A stretch of DNA of 64,000 nucleotides, taken from positions 2,452,365 to 2,516,364 of the forward strand of contig NZ_JAPMXC010000001.1 in NCBI RefSeq assembly GCF_026624755.1. The letters are read 5' to 3'. The number at the start of each line of letters is the position of its first letter. Within the stretch, counting starts at the first letter, position 1. The notes beneath the pieces are model-generated. The model did not search any database and was not told the DNA's origin. It saw only the letters and a program-made list of their open reading frames with translations. The translations under genes were made by a program, and so were the position numbers. Below, in pieces: positions 7,579-17,500 of this stretch. The stretch is from Robbsia betulipollinis. Lineage in GTDB: Bacteria > Pseudomonadota > Gammaproteobacteria > Burkholderiales > Burkholderiaceae.

Positions 7579-8442
7579 ATGACTTATTGCGTGGCGATGT
7601 GCGTCGATGAAGGGCTGGTCTTTCTGTCCGATACGCGCACCAACGCCGGCGTGGACCATGTGAGCGCCGCGCGCAAGATGTCGGTATTCGAGCAGCCGGG
7701 CGACCGCGTGCTCGTGCTGATGGGTGCCGGCAACCTCTCGTTGACACAGTCGGTCGTGCAGCTGCTGAGCGAGCCGGGAGAGGGCGGGCGCGCGACATTG
7801 TGGAATGCGCCGAACATGGCCGAAGCGGCGCGCGTCGTGGGCGACGCGGTGCGCGAGGTGCACCAGCGCGATGCCGGGCCGCTCGAAGAGTTCGATCTCA
7901 CCTTCAACTGCAGCTTCATTCTCGGTGGTCAGATCAAAGGCCTCGCGCCCCGGCTCTTCATGATCTACTCGGCGGGCAATTTCATCGAGTCGACACGCGT
8001 CAGCCCGTATTTCCAGATCGGCGAATCGAAATACGGCAAGCCGATCGTCGACCGGGTAATCACGCCCGCGACGCCGCTCGACGAGGCGGCCAAGTGCGCG
8101 CTGATCTCGATGGATTCGACGTTGCGCTCGAATCTTTCGGTAGGGCTGCCGCTGGACCTGCTCGTATACGAGCGGGACGCGCTGAAGGTAACGCGTTTCG
8201 CGGTACTCGACCAGGAAAATGCGTACTACCGCATGATCCACCGGACCTGGGGCGAGCGCCTGCGGCAGATCTTCGGGGAAATCCCGAATCCCGCCTGGAC
8301 GGACCCGTCCGATGTGCCGTTGCGCGGCCGTCATACGGAGGTATCGCTACCGCGCGCGCTGGCGCCGGACGAGATCGCCGCGCAGCAACAGTCGCCGGCG
8401 CAGACCCTGGCCGAGGCGCAGCGCAACCAGCGGCAGCAATAA
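7579..8442 (+). CDS. Anbu, proteasome-type self-compartmentalising protease
   Basis: A 287-residue protein with the Anbu start MTYCVAMCVDEGLVFLSDTR. Removal of Met would expose Thr1. The nucleophile network of proteasome beta subunits is visible as Asp17 and a Lys at about 32 in the mature numbering. Anbu (ancestral beta subunit) forms open helical rings and is related to HslV and the 20S proteasome; no regulatory ATPase is encoded nearby. The C-terminal 25 residues are Gln/Ala-rich and probably disordered. It is the last gene of the four-gene cluster and would degrade or process peptides linked to that pathway. Confidence 0.92.
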   Translation: MTYCVAMCVDEGLVFLSDTRTNAGVDHVSAARKMSVFEQPGDRVLVLMGAGNLSLTQSVVQLLSEPGEGGRATLWNAPNMAEAARVVGDAVREVHQRDAGPLEEFDLTFNCSFILGGQIKGLAPRLFMIYSAGNFIESTRVSPYFQIGESKYGKPIVDRVITPATPLDEAAKCALISMDSTLRSNLSVGLPLDLLVYERDALKVTRFAVLDQENAYYRMIHRTWGERLRQIFGEIPNPAWTDPSDVPLRGRHTEVSLPRALAPDEIAAQQQSPAQTLAEAQRNQRQQ

Positions 8443-8454
8443 CGCCGACCCCCG

Positions 8455-8473
8455 CGGCCGTCATCGACGGCCG
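8455..8473 (+). terminator. GC-rich hairpin after the Anbu gene
   Basis: CGGCCGTC (8455-8462) pairs perfectly with GACGGCCG (8466-8473) around a three-base loop, 13 bases after the Anbu stop. It sits between convergent genes, so it could work both ways. There is no T run, so termination is only inferred. Confidence 0.35.
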
Positions 8474-8505
8474 ACAGCGCCTGCGGGGTCTGCGGTACCG
8501 TCCGG

Positions 8506-8934
8506 TTACTTGTTGCCGGTCGAGCCGGTGCCGGTGCCGTACATCCCTTTCTCGAAACCCGAGGAGCCTTCGGACTTCTTGGTCGACTTGTGGCTGGCGG
8601 ACTTGCTGCGCCGATTGTTGGCAGGGTGTTCCGCGGTGGGTTTTTCCGATCCTTCGACCACGGTACGCGTCGAGGCCTGGGCCTGCGCGCCCATCGCCGA
8701 GTTGCGGCCGTCCGGCGTCTGTCCGGAGGCGCCCCCGGATATCGACGAGCCGCTGCCCGACCCATCCGAATTGCCCGACGTGATGGGGCCGGTCTGCGCT
8801 TCGGCGACACTGCCGAAGCCCGCCAGCGCCAGCATCAGCGCGATGATCGCCGGTGCCGCGCGCCGCGCGCCGGGGGTTTGCCGCGCAGTGGCGATGGGGG
8901 TCGTGCGGAACGTATTGCCGAGCGTATTTTTCAT
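8506..8934 (-). CDS. Small secreted protein, Ser/Gly-rich, unknown function
   Basis: A 142-residue protein with a long basic N-terminus, a hydrophobic stretch (APAIIALMLALAGFGSVAEA) and a likely cleavage site after AEA, so probably exported. The mature part is Gly/Ser/Thr-rich with a Lys/Ser segment (SKSASHKSTKKSEG) and ends GMYGTGTGSTGNK, with no Cys or recognisable domain. It is convergent with the Anbu gene and divergent from purT. A gene is supported by the coherent signal peptide and low-complexity secreted composition. Function not recognised. Confidence 0.65.
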   Translation of the reverse strand: MKNTLGNTFRTTPIATARQTPGARRAAPAIIALMLALAGFGSVAEAQTGPITSGNSDGSGSGSSISGGASGQTPDGRNSAMGAQAQASTRTVVEGSEKPTAEHPANNRRSKSASHKSTKKSEGSSGFEKGMYGTGTGSTGNK

Positions 8935-9071
8935 GATATTCGGTGTGCCTGGAAGGACGGTGTGGGCGGGCGCACGGCAGGCGCGCCCTGATTGCTACAC
9001 TATAAGCAGATCGCATACCCGGCGGTACGGGTAAAATCGCGAATCGTCCCGTCCGCCCTCCATTCGTCGCC

Positions 9072-10391
9072 ATGAAAAACACCGCTACCCCAGTTGCCGA
9101 TGCCCGCCAGCGCGTCGCTGCGCAAGATGACGCTTTCGTTTGTTCGTTCGGTACACCGTCGAGTCCCACCGCGTACCGCGTGATGCTGCTGGGCAGCGGC
9201 GAGCTGGGCAAGGAGGTGGTGATCGCGCTGCAGCGGCTCGGTGTCGAGGTGATCGCGGTGGACCGCTACGCCGACGCGCCGGCGCAGCAGGTGGCGCACC
9301 GCAGCCACGTGATCGACATGACCGATGGCGCGGCCCTGCGTGCGCTGATCGAGGCGGAACGCCCGCATCTGGTGGTGCCGGAAATCGAGGCGATCGCCAC
9401 CGATACCCTCGCCGAGATCGAGCAGGCCGGCATCAGCCGCGTCGTGCCCACCGCCCGCGCCACCCAGTTGACGATGAACCGCGAGGGCATCCGCCGGCTC
9501 GCCGCCGAGGAGCTGGGCCTGCCCACGTCGCCCTATGCGTTCGCCGATTCGCGTGCCGCTCTCGAAGCGGCGATCGCAGCGGGCATCGGCTACCCCTGCG
9601 TGGTCAAGCCCGTCATGTCCTCTTCCGGAAAAGGGCAGTCGGTATTGCGTTCCGCCGCCGACCTGGACGCGGCGTGGTCGCACGCGATGGCGGGGGGGCG
9701 CGTGGCTGGAACGCGCATCATCGTCGAGGGGTTCGTCGACTTCGATTACGAGATCACGCAATTGACGGTACGCGCGGTGGGGGCATCCGGCGCGGTCGAG
9801 ACCTTTTTCTGCGAGCCGATCGGCCACCGCCAGGTGGACGGCGACTATGTCGAATCCTGGCAACCGCAGCCGATGCGGGAAAAAGCGCTGCAGCGCGTGC
9901 GCGATCTGTCGCATGCGGTCACCGTGGCGCTGGGCGGGCGCGGTCTGTTCGGCGTCGAAGCCTTCGTGCGCGGCGACGAAGTATGGTTTTCCGAAGTCAG
10001 CCCGCGCCCGCACGACACGGGGCTGGTGACGCTGTGCACCCAGCGATACTCGGAATTCGAACTGCACGCCCGCGCGATTCTCGGCCTGCCGGTCGATCCG
10101 ACGCTGCGCGAACCCGGCGCCTCGGCGGTGATCTACGGCGGTCTGGACGCGCCGGGCATCGCTTACGAAGGCGTGGCGGAGGCGCTCGCGGTACCGTGTG
10201 CGGACCTGCGTCTGTTCGGCAAGCCGGAGAGTTTCGTCAAACGGCGCATGGGCGTGGCCCTCGCCACCGGCGCGGACATCACGCAGGCGCGGGAGCGGGC
10301 GCGTGCGGCGGCGAGTCTGGTGCGGCCAGTGGCGGCCGCGGCATCGCCCGCCGCGGGATCGCCCGCCGCGGGATCGCCCGCCGGAGTCTAG
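9072..10391 (+). CDS. purT: Formate-dependent phosphoribosylglycinamide formyltransferase
   Basis: A 439-residue ATP-grasp ligase that formylates GAR with formate and ATP in purine synthesis, an alternative to Pur[12 protein letters not shown] (about residues 38-48) opens the N-terminal domain. Further family blocks are [34 protein letters not shown] (ATP-binding loop) and [17 protein letters not shown] near the metal site. About 35 extra N-terminal residues precede the core. The C-terminus carries a small tandem repeat (SPAAG) not typical of the family. The 5' region is shared with a divergent secreted-protein gene. Confidence 0.96.
   Translation: MKNTATPVADARQRVAAQDDAFVCSFGTPSSPTAYRVMLLGSGELGKEVVIALQRLGVEVIAVDRYADAPAQQVAHRSHVIDMTDGAALRALIEAERPHLVVPEIEAIATDTLAEIEQAGISRVVPTARATQLTMNREGIRRLAAEELGLPTSPYAFADSRAALEAAIAAGIGYPCVVKPVMSSSGKGQSVLRSAADLDAAWSHAMAGGRVAGTRIIVEGFVDFDYEITQLTVRAVGASGAVETFFCEPIGHRQVDGDYVESWQPQPMREKALQRVRDLSHAVTVALGGRGLFGVEAFVRGDEVWFSEVSPRPHDTGLVTLCTQRYSEFELHARAILGLPVDPTLREPGASAVIYGGLDAPGIAYEGVAEALAVPCADLRLFGKPESFVKRRMGVALATGADITQARERARAAASLVRPVAAAASPAAGSPAAGSPAGV
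10343..10383 (+). repeat. 15-bp tandem repeat at the 3' end of purT
   Basis: The unit ATCGCCCGCCGCGGG occurs twice in full (10343-10357, 10358-10372) and once in part (10373-10383). It is in frame, so copy-number change only lengthens the SPAAG tail of PurT. Confidence 0.85.
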
Positions 10392-10827
10392 GGCAAGCGG
10401 CGCCGCGGGGCCGTTCGTCGCATGTGGACGTCCCGTCCGCAGACCGGAATAGTGCGGATGCTACAATGCGGGCAGGTGGCGCGTGCCGTCGCCGCCAGCC
10501 CGAGCGGGTCGAGCCGTTCCGACGCAGGGCGACGCGAAACATCCCACGCAAGCATAAGGGAAACGGGCGCCGGACATGAGTGACGCCGATGCCGGACATG
10601 AGTGACGCCGATGCATCAGCTCCGATCCCGTACCGTGGCGCTTTGCAGGCCAAGGCGCACACCCGGAAAGGCGGTTCTTCGACGCCGCCCCGAATCACCC
10701 GTTGCCGTCATCCCGCCTCCTCGCGCTCCCGTCGCGAGCCCGCCGTAAAGGGGCGCGATGCAAGCGGTGCGCGCGGACCGTTTGTCCGCCGCCTGGCTCG
10801 ATGCCAGGCCTTTTGAACTCATTCCTC
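10392..10827 (+). other. purT-rhlE intergenic region
   Basis: 436 bases without a supported gene. It holds a -10-like TACAAT at 10462-10467 with a poor -35, and a perfect tandem duplication of a 22-base unit (10569-10590 and 10591-10612, unit begins GCCGGACATGAG). Short reading frames here have no homology that I recognise. It is probably the leader of rhlE. Confidence 0.5.
10569..10612 (+). repeat. Perfect 22-bp tandem duplication
   Basis: Two identical adjacent 22-base copies, 10569-10590 and 10591-10612, lie in the region upstream of rhlE. Each contains ATGAGTGACGCC, so each has an ATG with a short open frame. No function is evident. Confidence 0.85.
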
Positions 10828-12492
10828 ATGCCCGAGACAGGATTTTCCAACGCTTCCGACGCCGCCTATGATCGCGCCCTCGAGGCTTCAACGAAAGCGA
10901 CGGACACCGCAGGCCCCGCGGTCGGCGCGGACCCATCCCCGGCACATGAGATGCAACGATCGGAAACGACGCCCGCATCCGAGGCGCCTGCCGCGCTGGC
11001 GACATCGTTCGATCAGTTTGGTCTGCACCCCGACATCCTGCGCGCCATCGCGGACTCCGGCTACACGCGTCCCACGCCGATTCAGGCCGAGGCGATTCCC
11101 GTCGTGCTGACCGGGCGCGACATCATGGGCGCCGCGCAAACGGGCACCGGCAAGACGGCAAGCTTCTCGCTACCGATCATCCAGCGGCTGCTGCCGTTCG
11201 CGAGCCATAGCGCCTCGCCGGCGCGGCACCCGGTGCGCGCACTGATCCTGACGCCCACGCGGGAACTGGCCGACCAGGTCGCGGCGAATGTCGCGGCCTA
11301 TGCGAAACACACCGCGCTGCGCAGCGTGGTCGTGTTCGGCGGCGTCGACATGAACGCGCAGGCAGCGGAATTGCGGCGCGGCGTCGAGGTGCTGATCGCG
11401 ACGCCGGGCCGCCTGCTCGATCACGTCCAGCAACGCAATACGCAACTCGGCCAGGTGCAGATGCTGGTGCTCGACGAAGCGGACCGGATGCTGGACATGG
11501 GTTTCCTGCCGGACCTGCAGCGCATCCTGAACCTGCTGCCGCAGGCGCGGCAGACGCTGCTGTTCTCGGCGACGTTTTCGAACGAAATCAAAAAGCTGGC
11601 GGCCACCTACCTGCGTTCGCCGCTGACGATCGAGGTCGCGCAGCGCAACTCGACCGCGACGAACGTGCGCCAGATCCTGTTCGAGGTCGACGACGCGGAC
11701 AAACAGCGCGCGGTCACGGAGCTGATCCGCCGACGCGGCCTCAAGCAGGTCATCGTGTTCTGCAACAGCAAGCTGGGCGCGAGCCGGCTGGCGCGCCAGC
11801 TCGAACGCGATGGCGTCGTCGCCGCCGCCATCCATGGCGACAAGACGCAGAATGAGCGGATGCAGGCGCTCGACGCGTTCAAGCGCGGCGAGATCGAGGC
11901 GCTGGTGGCCACCGACGTGGCCGCGCGGGGTCTGGACATCGCCGAATTGCCGGCGGTGATCAACTACGATCTGCCGTTCAGCGCCGAGGACTACGTGCAC
12001 CGTATCGGCCGCACCGGCCGTGCGGGTGCATCGGGCGACGCGTTGTCGCTGTGCACCGCGAAGGATGTCAAGCTGCTTGCCGATATCGAGGCGCTGATCA
12101 AGCGGCCGCTCGAACGTGAAGCGCTGGCGTTGACCCCGGTGGCGCGGGAACGGCGGGAAGAACGCGGCGACGCGCGCCCCGCGCGCGAACGCCGTCCGGG
12201 CGACGCCGCGTCGTCGAGCGGGCCGTACGCGACGCGCGGCGGCCCGACGCGTACGGGTGCAAGCATGACGGGCGGGGCGGGCGGTAGTGCACGCTTCAAC
12301 CGGCCGGGCGAAGGACGGTCGCGCCACGGCGCGCCGGCGGCGCCCGTCGACGATATTTTCACGCGACCGTACGAACCGTCCCCCAGCGCGCAACGCGACG
12401 CGGCCGCCGAGGTCGCATCGGGCGCACCGCGCCGCGCACCCAAGCGTCAGGTCGCGGCGTTGCTGGGCGGCATGCCGCGCAAGACGACCTGA
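10828..12492 (+). CDS. rhlE: DEAD-box ATP-dependent RNA helicase, RhlE type
   Basis: A 554-residue RNA helicase. Visible motifs: Q motif ([14 protein letters not shown], about residue 61, with TPIQ); motif I AQTGTGKT (about 103-110); PTRELA; TPGR; DEAD in [14 protein letters not shown] (about 215-228); SAT in LFSATF; and helicase C motifs [12 protein letters not shown] and [10 protein letters not shown]. After the core a basic, disordered Arg/Gly/Ser-rich tail of about 120 residues probably binds RNA. The start is uncertain: ATG 10828 is chosen as nearest the core, but ATG 10801 is in frame. The 3' end overlaps the convergent gluQ by 46 bases. Confidence 0.95.
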   Translation: MPETGFSNASDAAYDRALEASTKATDTAGPAVGADPSPAHEMQRSETTPASEAPAALATSFDQFGLHPDILRAIADSGYTRPTPIQAEAIPVVLTGRDIMGAAQTGTGKTASFSLPIIQRLLPFASHSASPARHPVRALILTPTRELADQVAANVAAYAKHTALRSVVVFGGVDMNAQAAELRRGVEVLIATPGRLLDHVQQRNTQLGQVQMLVLDEADRMLDMGFLPDLQRILNLLPQARQTLLFSATFSNEIKKLAATYLRSPLTIEVAQRNSTATNVRQILFEVDDADKQRAVTELIRRRGLKQVIVFCNSKLGASRLARQLERDGVVAAAIHGDKTQNERMQALDAFKRGEIEALVATDVAARGLDIAELPAVINYDLPFSAEDYVHRIGRTGRAGASGDALSLCTAKDVKLLADIEALIKRPLEREALALTPVARERREERGDARPARERRPGDAASSSGPYATRGGPTRTGASMTGGAGGSARFNRPGEGRSRHGAPAAPVDDIFTRPYEPSPSAQRDAAAEVASGAPRRAPKRQVAALLGGMPRKTT

Positions 12493-13412
12493 GCGCGCCA
12501 CGCGGCGATCGCATCGCGGAAAAAGCGCGGCTGATCCGGTGCCTCCACCGCGAGGCCGAGGAAGCGCGCGGCCTCGCCGAGCGCGCGCAGGCGCGATTCC
12601 GGCGCGCGCGACAGCGCCTGCGCACCGTGCTGCTTGCTGAGTTTCTCGCCATCCGCGCGCGTCAGCACCGGCACGTGGAGGTAGCGCGGTGTCGGCAGTC
12701 CGAGGCAGCGCTGCAGGTAGATCTGCCGGGGGGTGGAGTCGAGGAGATCCGCGCCCCGCACGATATCGGTAATGCCCGAGTACGCATCGTCCACGACCAC
12801 GGCGAGCTGATAGGCCCATAGGCCGTCGGCGCGCTTCAGCGCGAAATCGCCGACCTCGCGCGCCAGATCCTGCACCCGGTCCCCCTGCCACCGGTCCCGG
12901 AAACGGATGCGCGGGTCCGCAGGCGGCTGGTCGGCGGCCGCCGCATCGACATCCGCCGGGACGCGCAACCGCCAGGCCCGTGCCGGCCGGCCGTGCAGCC
13001 CGGCACGGCAGGTGCCGGAATAGGCGAGGGTCGTATGGCGGGCATGGCCCGCGTCGGTGCGCAACAGGGCGTCGTTGATCTCGCGCCGCGTGCACGCGCA
13101 CGGGTAGACCCTGCCGCTCGCCAGCAGCGCATCGAACGCCGCCTGATACGCGGCGCTCCGGTTGCTTTGCCATATCGGTGGGGCGTCGGAGCACATTCCA
13201 TAGGCCGCGAGCGTTTCGAGGATGTCCTCGGCGGCGCCCGGCACGCTGCGCGGACCGTCGATATCCTCGATGCGCACCAGCCACTGTCCGGCATGCGCGC
13301 GGGCATCCAGATAGCTGGCCAGCGCCGCGATCAGCGAACCCTGGTGCAGCGGCCCGGTGGGCGATGGCGCGAAGCGGCCCCGATAGCCGCTAGCCGGCGG
13401 TCGGGGCGTCAT
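12447..13412 (-). CDS. gluQ: Glutamyl-queuosine tRNA(Asp) synthetase
   Basis: A 321-residue paralogue of glutamyl-tRNA synthetase without the anticodon-binding domain. It attaches glutamate to queuosine-34 of tRNA-Asp. The HIGH-like block [20 protein letters not shown] is at about residues 13-32, the zinc-site cysteines in [10 protein letters not shown] (about 103-112) and SGTC, and the KMSKS-like loop is EKLSKQHG. The length fits the family. Its start lies inside the end of trhO (23-base overlap), so the two are co-transcribed. Its 3' end overlaps rhlE on the other strand. Confidence 0.95.
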   Translation of the reverse strand: MTPRPPASGYRGRFAPSPTGPLHQGSLIAALASYLDARAHAGQWLVRIEDIDGPRSVPGAAEDILETLAAYGMCSDAPPIWQSNRSAAYQAAFDALLASGRVYPCACTRREINDALLRTDAGHARHTTLAYSGTCRAGLHGRPARAWRLRVPADVDAAAADQPPADPRIRFRDRWQGDRVQDLAREVGDFALKRADGLWAYQLAVVVDDAYSGITDIVRGADLLDSTPRQIYLQRCLGLPTPRYLHVPVLTRADGEKLSKQHGAQALSRAPESRLRALGEAARFLGLAVEAPDQPRFFRDAIAAWRAQVVLRGMPPSNAAT

Positions 13413-14211
13413 GGCGGGACGTGAGGGCCGGTGCGGGATGTCCCGTCTGCGCCGCCGTGCGGGCCGGATCCGCGGCGGGGGCCAGCGACGGCGTCAGCGC
13501 CGTGCGCTCGTCGAAGACGAAGCAGGCCCCGTGATAGTGCGCCGTGCCCACGTGCTCGAAGTAGCCGAGAATTCCGCCGTCGAGCTGGTAGACATGTTCG
13601 ACGCCCTTCTCGGCCAGATGAATCGCCGCTTTCTCGCAACGGATCCCGCCCGTGCAGAAGGACACCACGGTCTTGCCTGCGAAACCCGCGCGGTGGCGGG
13701 CCACGGCGTCGGGGAAATCGCCGAATTTGTCCAGACGCCAGTCGATCGCGTCATCGAACGTGCCGACGTCGACCTCGAAAGCATTGCGGGTATCGAGCAA
13801 TACCACCGGGCGCCCGTCGTCGTCGTGGCCCTGGTCGAGCCATTGCTTCAGCGTCGCCGGCGCGACGGCCGGGGCGCGGCCCGCTTCCGGACGGATGGCA
13901 GGGTGCCGCATCGTGATGATTTCCTTCTTCAGCTTCACCCGCATGCGTTTGAAAGGCTGCGCCTCCGAGAAGCTGACCTTGAAGGTGAGCGGCGTGAAGC
14001 GACCCTCGAACAGCGGGTCCTCGCGCAGATAGGTCAGAAAGGCCTGGATGGCCGTTTCCGGGCCGGCGACGAAGGCGTTGATGCCCTCGGGCGCCAGCAG
14101 AATCGTGCCGCGCAGGTCCAGGGCCTCGCAGCGGGCGGCGAGCGGGGCGCGCCATGCGGCGCAATGCGCCAGGGAGACGAACAGATAACCAGCAAGATTG
14201 ACGATGCGCAT
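13390..14211 (-). CDS. trhO: tRNA uridine(34) hydroxylase (rhodanese-like, UPF0176)
   Basis: A 273-residue protein of the YceA/TrhO family, which carries out oxygen-dependent hydroxylation of U34 in tRNA. An N-terminal domain ([14 protein letters not shown]) precedes a rhodanese domain with the active-site loop [11 protein letters not shown], whose first Cys is catalytic. The family motifs [13 protein letters not shown] and [10 protein letters not shown] are present. The last 35 residues are Ala/Pro-rich and variable. ATG 14211 is used because the upstream frame is not conserved-looking. It precedes gluQ with an overlap, and both products act on the tRNA wobble base. Confidence 0.94.
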   Translation of the reverse strand: MRIVNLAGYLFVSLAHCAAWRAPLAARCEALDLRGTILLAPEGINAFVAGPETAIQAFLTYLREDPLFEGRFTPLTFKVSFSEAQPFKRMRVKLKKEIITMRHPAIRPEAGRAPAVAPATLKQWLDQGHDDDGRPVVLLDTRNAFEVDVGTFDDAIDWRLDKFGDFPDAVARHRAGFAGKTVVSFCTGGIRCEKAAIHLAEKGVEHVYQLDGGILGYFEHVGTAHYHGACFVFDERTALTPSLAPAADPARTAAQTGHPAPALTSRHDAPTAG

Positions 14212-14579
14212 GATTCGGGGAACGGGTACGGAGACGGCCCGCGGGCGGCCCTGCCGGATGGGGTGGCAAAGCCGTATTATCCCGCATCCGCGTTGCCTTT
14301 CGTACCCCTTCGCCGTCTCTTTGGCGGGTTTCCCGGGACTGCTCCCGGCACCCGGCACACGGGTTCGCGGGCGTGATTTCTTGCCGTTCCTTGCCGGTTC
14401 CGTGTCCCGGGGCCGCGTGGCGCATCGGCGCATCGCGCCCGCGGCGGCCGCGCGCCGGAGGCGCCGCTTCCGGCCATGCCGGACGGCGAGGGCGATGCCC
14501 GGAAAAACCGTTGCGTGTCATGTCACGGGTTCGCCCCGGCACGCTCGAAAAGTCCGAAAACCTGCCCTTGGGAGGTACA
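14212..14579. other. Divergent region between trhO and dnaE
   Basis: 368 bases between the divergent starts. On the minus strand GATAAT (14281-14276) could be the -10 of trhO, with no convincing -35. On the plus strand the dnaE ribosome-binding site GGGAGG (14570-14575) is the only clear signal. No RNA gene or small protein can be supported. Confidence 0.4.
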
Positions 14580-17500
14580 ATGGCGGGTATGTCAGAGCCA
14601 CGTTTCGTTCACCTCCGCCTCCATTCCGAATACTCGATCGCCGATGGGATCGTTCGCCTCGATGACGCCATCGCGGCGGCCGCCCGGGACGGTCAGGGCG
14701 CGCTCGCCCTGACGGATCTGAGCAATGCCTTCGGCCTGGTCCGTTTCTACAAGAGCGCGCGCGGCGCGGGCGTCAAGCCGATCGCGGGATGCGACGTCTG
14801 GATCACCAATCCCGCCGATCGCGACAAGCCGTCGCGGCTGCTGCTGCTCGTGCGCAACCGCCAGGGTTACCTGAACCTGTGCGAATTGCTGTCGCGCGCG
14901 TCGTTGACGAACCAGTACCGGGGCCGCGCGGAAGTGCAGGCGGAGTGGCTGGAACAGGGTTTCGCCGAGGGGCTGCTGGCGTTGTCCGGCGCGCAGGGCG
15001 GCGATATCGGTCTGGCGCTGGCCGCCGGCAACCGTGCCGCGGCACGGGGGTGCGCCGAGCGCTGGCGGGCGATCTTCCCGGACGGCTTCTACATCGAACT
15101 GCAGCGCGCCGGGCAGGCCGGCGAAAGCGCCTATGTCGGCCAGGCGGCGACACTGGCCGCGGAACTGGGCCTGCCGGTGGTCGCCACCCATCCGGTGCAG
15201 TTCATGACCGCGGACGACTACACCGCGCACGAGGCGCGCGTCTGCATCTCGGAAGGCGATATGCTCGCCAACCCGCGCCGCGGCAAGCGTTTCACCGAAA
15301 AGCAGTTCTTCCAGACGCAGGACGAGATGGCGGCGCTGTTCGCCGATCTGCCGTCGGCGCTGGCGAACACCGTCGAAATCGCGAAGCGCTGCAATCTGAC
15401 GCTCGAACTGGGCCGGCCGCGCCTGCCGCTGTTCCCGACCCCGGATGGCGTCACGCTGGACGATTTTCTCGTCGCGGAGTCCAAGCTCGGTCTGGAGAAG
15501 CGCCTTGCCTTTCTCTATCCCGACGAACAGGCGCGCGACGCGCAGCGGCAGACGTACTATGCCCGCCTCGAGTTCGAGACCGACACCATCATCAAGATGG
15601 GCTTTCCGGGCTACTTTCTGATCGTCGCCGACTTCATCAACTGGGCGAAGGGCAACGGCGTGCCGGTGGGCCCCGGGCGCGGCTCGGGCGCGGGTTCGCT
15701 CGTCGCCTACGCGCTGGGCGTGACCGATCTCGATCCGCTGCGCTACAACCTGCTGTTCGAGCGCTTCCTGAACCCGGAGCGGGTATCGATGCCCGACTTC
15801 GATATCGACTTCTGCCAGGAAGGCCGGGATCGCGTGATCCAGTACGTGAAGCGCAAGTATGGCGCCGACGCGGTGTCGCAGATCGCTACCTTCGGCACGA
15901 TGGCCGCCAAGGCGGCGGTGCGCGACGTGGGCCGCGTGCTCGACCTGGGTTACAACTTTACCGACAGCGTCGCGAAGCTCATTCCGTTCAAGCCGGGCAA
16001 GCACGTCACGCTCGAGGACGCGATGAAGGAGGAGCCGCAGCTTGCCGAACGCTACGAGTCCGAGGACGAGGTCAAGCAGCTGTTCGACCTCGCGCAGCGC
16101 GTCGAGGGGCTGACCCGCAACGTCGGCATGCACGCCGGCGGCGTGCTGATCGCGCCGGGCAAGCTCACCGATTTCTGCCCGTTGTACACGCAGGGCGAGG
16201 AGGGCGGCGGCGGCGTCATCAGCCAGTACGACAAGGATGACGTGGAGGCCGTCGGCCTCGTCAAGTTCGACTTCCTGGGCCTGACCACGCTGACGATCCT
16301 CGACTGGGCCGAGCGCTACATCCGGCGTCTGGACCCGGCGAAGGAAAACTGGTCGCTCGCCGAGGTGCCGCTCACGGATGCCGCCTCGTTCTCGATCCTG
16401 AAAAAAGCCAACACGGTGGCCGTGTTCCAGCTGGAAAGCCGGGGCATGCAGGGAATGCTGAAGGACGCGCAGCCCGACCGGTTCGAGGACATCATCGCGC
16501 TGGTCGCGCTGTACCGGCCGGGCCCGATGGATCTGATTCCCAGCTTTTGCGCGCGCAAACACGGGCGCGAGACGGTGGAGTATCCGGACCCGCGCGTCGA
16601 GACCGTGCTCAAGGAGACCTATGGCATCATGGTCTACCAGGAGCAGGTGATGCAGATGGCGCAGATCATCGGCGGCTACTCGCTGGGCGGCGCCGACCTG
16701 CTGCGCCGCGCGATGGGCAAGAAGAAGGCCGAGGAAATGGCCGAGCACCGTGCGCTGTTCCGCGAGGGCGCCGCGGTCAATGGTCTGACCGCGGCGAAAG
16801 CCGACGAGATCTTCGACCTGATGGAGAAGTTCGCGGGCTACGGCTTCAACAAGTCGCACGCCGCCGCGTACGCCTTGCTGGCGTACTACACTGCCTGGCT
16901 CAAGGCGCACCATCCGGCCGAATTCATGGCGGCCAACATGAGCCTGGCGATGGACGACACCGACAAGGTGAAGATCCTGTTCGAGGACTGCCTGACGAAC
17001 GGGCTGGCCGTGTTGCCGCCGGACGTCAACGCATCCGCCTACCGTTTCGAGCCGGTCGCCGGGACCGCCGATGCCAAAGCCAGGGCGGACGGATCGCCGC
17101 CGCGTTCCCGCACCATCCGCTACGGGCTCGGCGCGGTCAAGGGCAGCGGCCAGGGCGCGATCGAGGAGATCCTGCGTGCGCGCAGCGAGCGGCCATTCGA
17201 CGACCTGTTCGATTTCTGCGAGCGGATCGACCGGCGCATCGTCAATCGCCGCACCGTCGAGGCGTTGATCCGCGCGGGGGCATTCGATTCGCTGGAGCCG
17301 GACCGGGCGCGCCTGCTGGCGTCGGTGCCGCTGGCCATGGAAGCGGCCGACCAGGCGAGTGCGAACGTGCTCCAGGCGGGACTGTTCGATCTGGGGGGCG
17401 AGGTGCCCCGTCATGAACTGCTGACCGTACCGGCCTGGACCGACAAGCGGCGCCTGCAGGAGGAAAAGGCCTCGCTGGGGTTCTACCTGTCGGGTCACCT

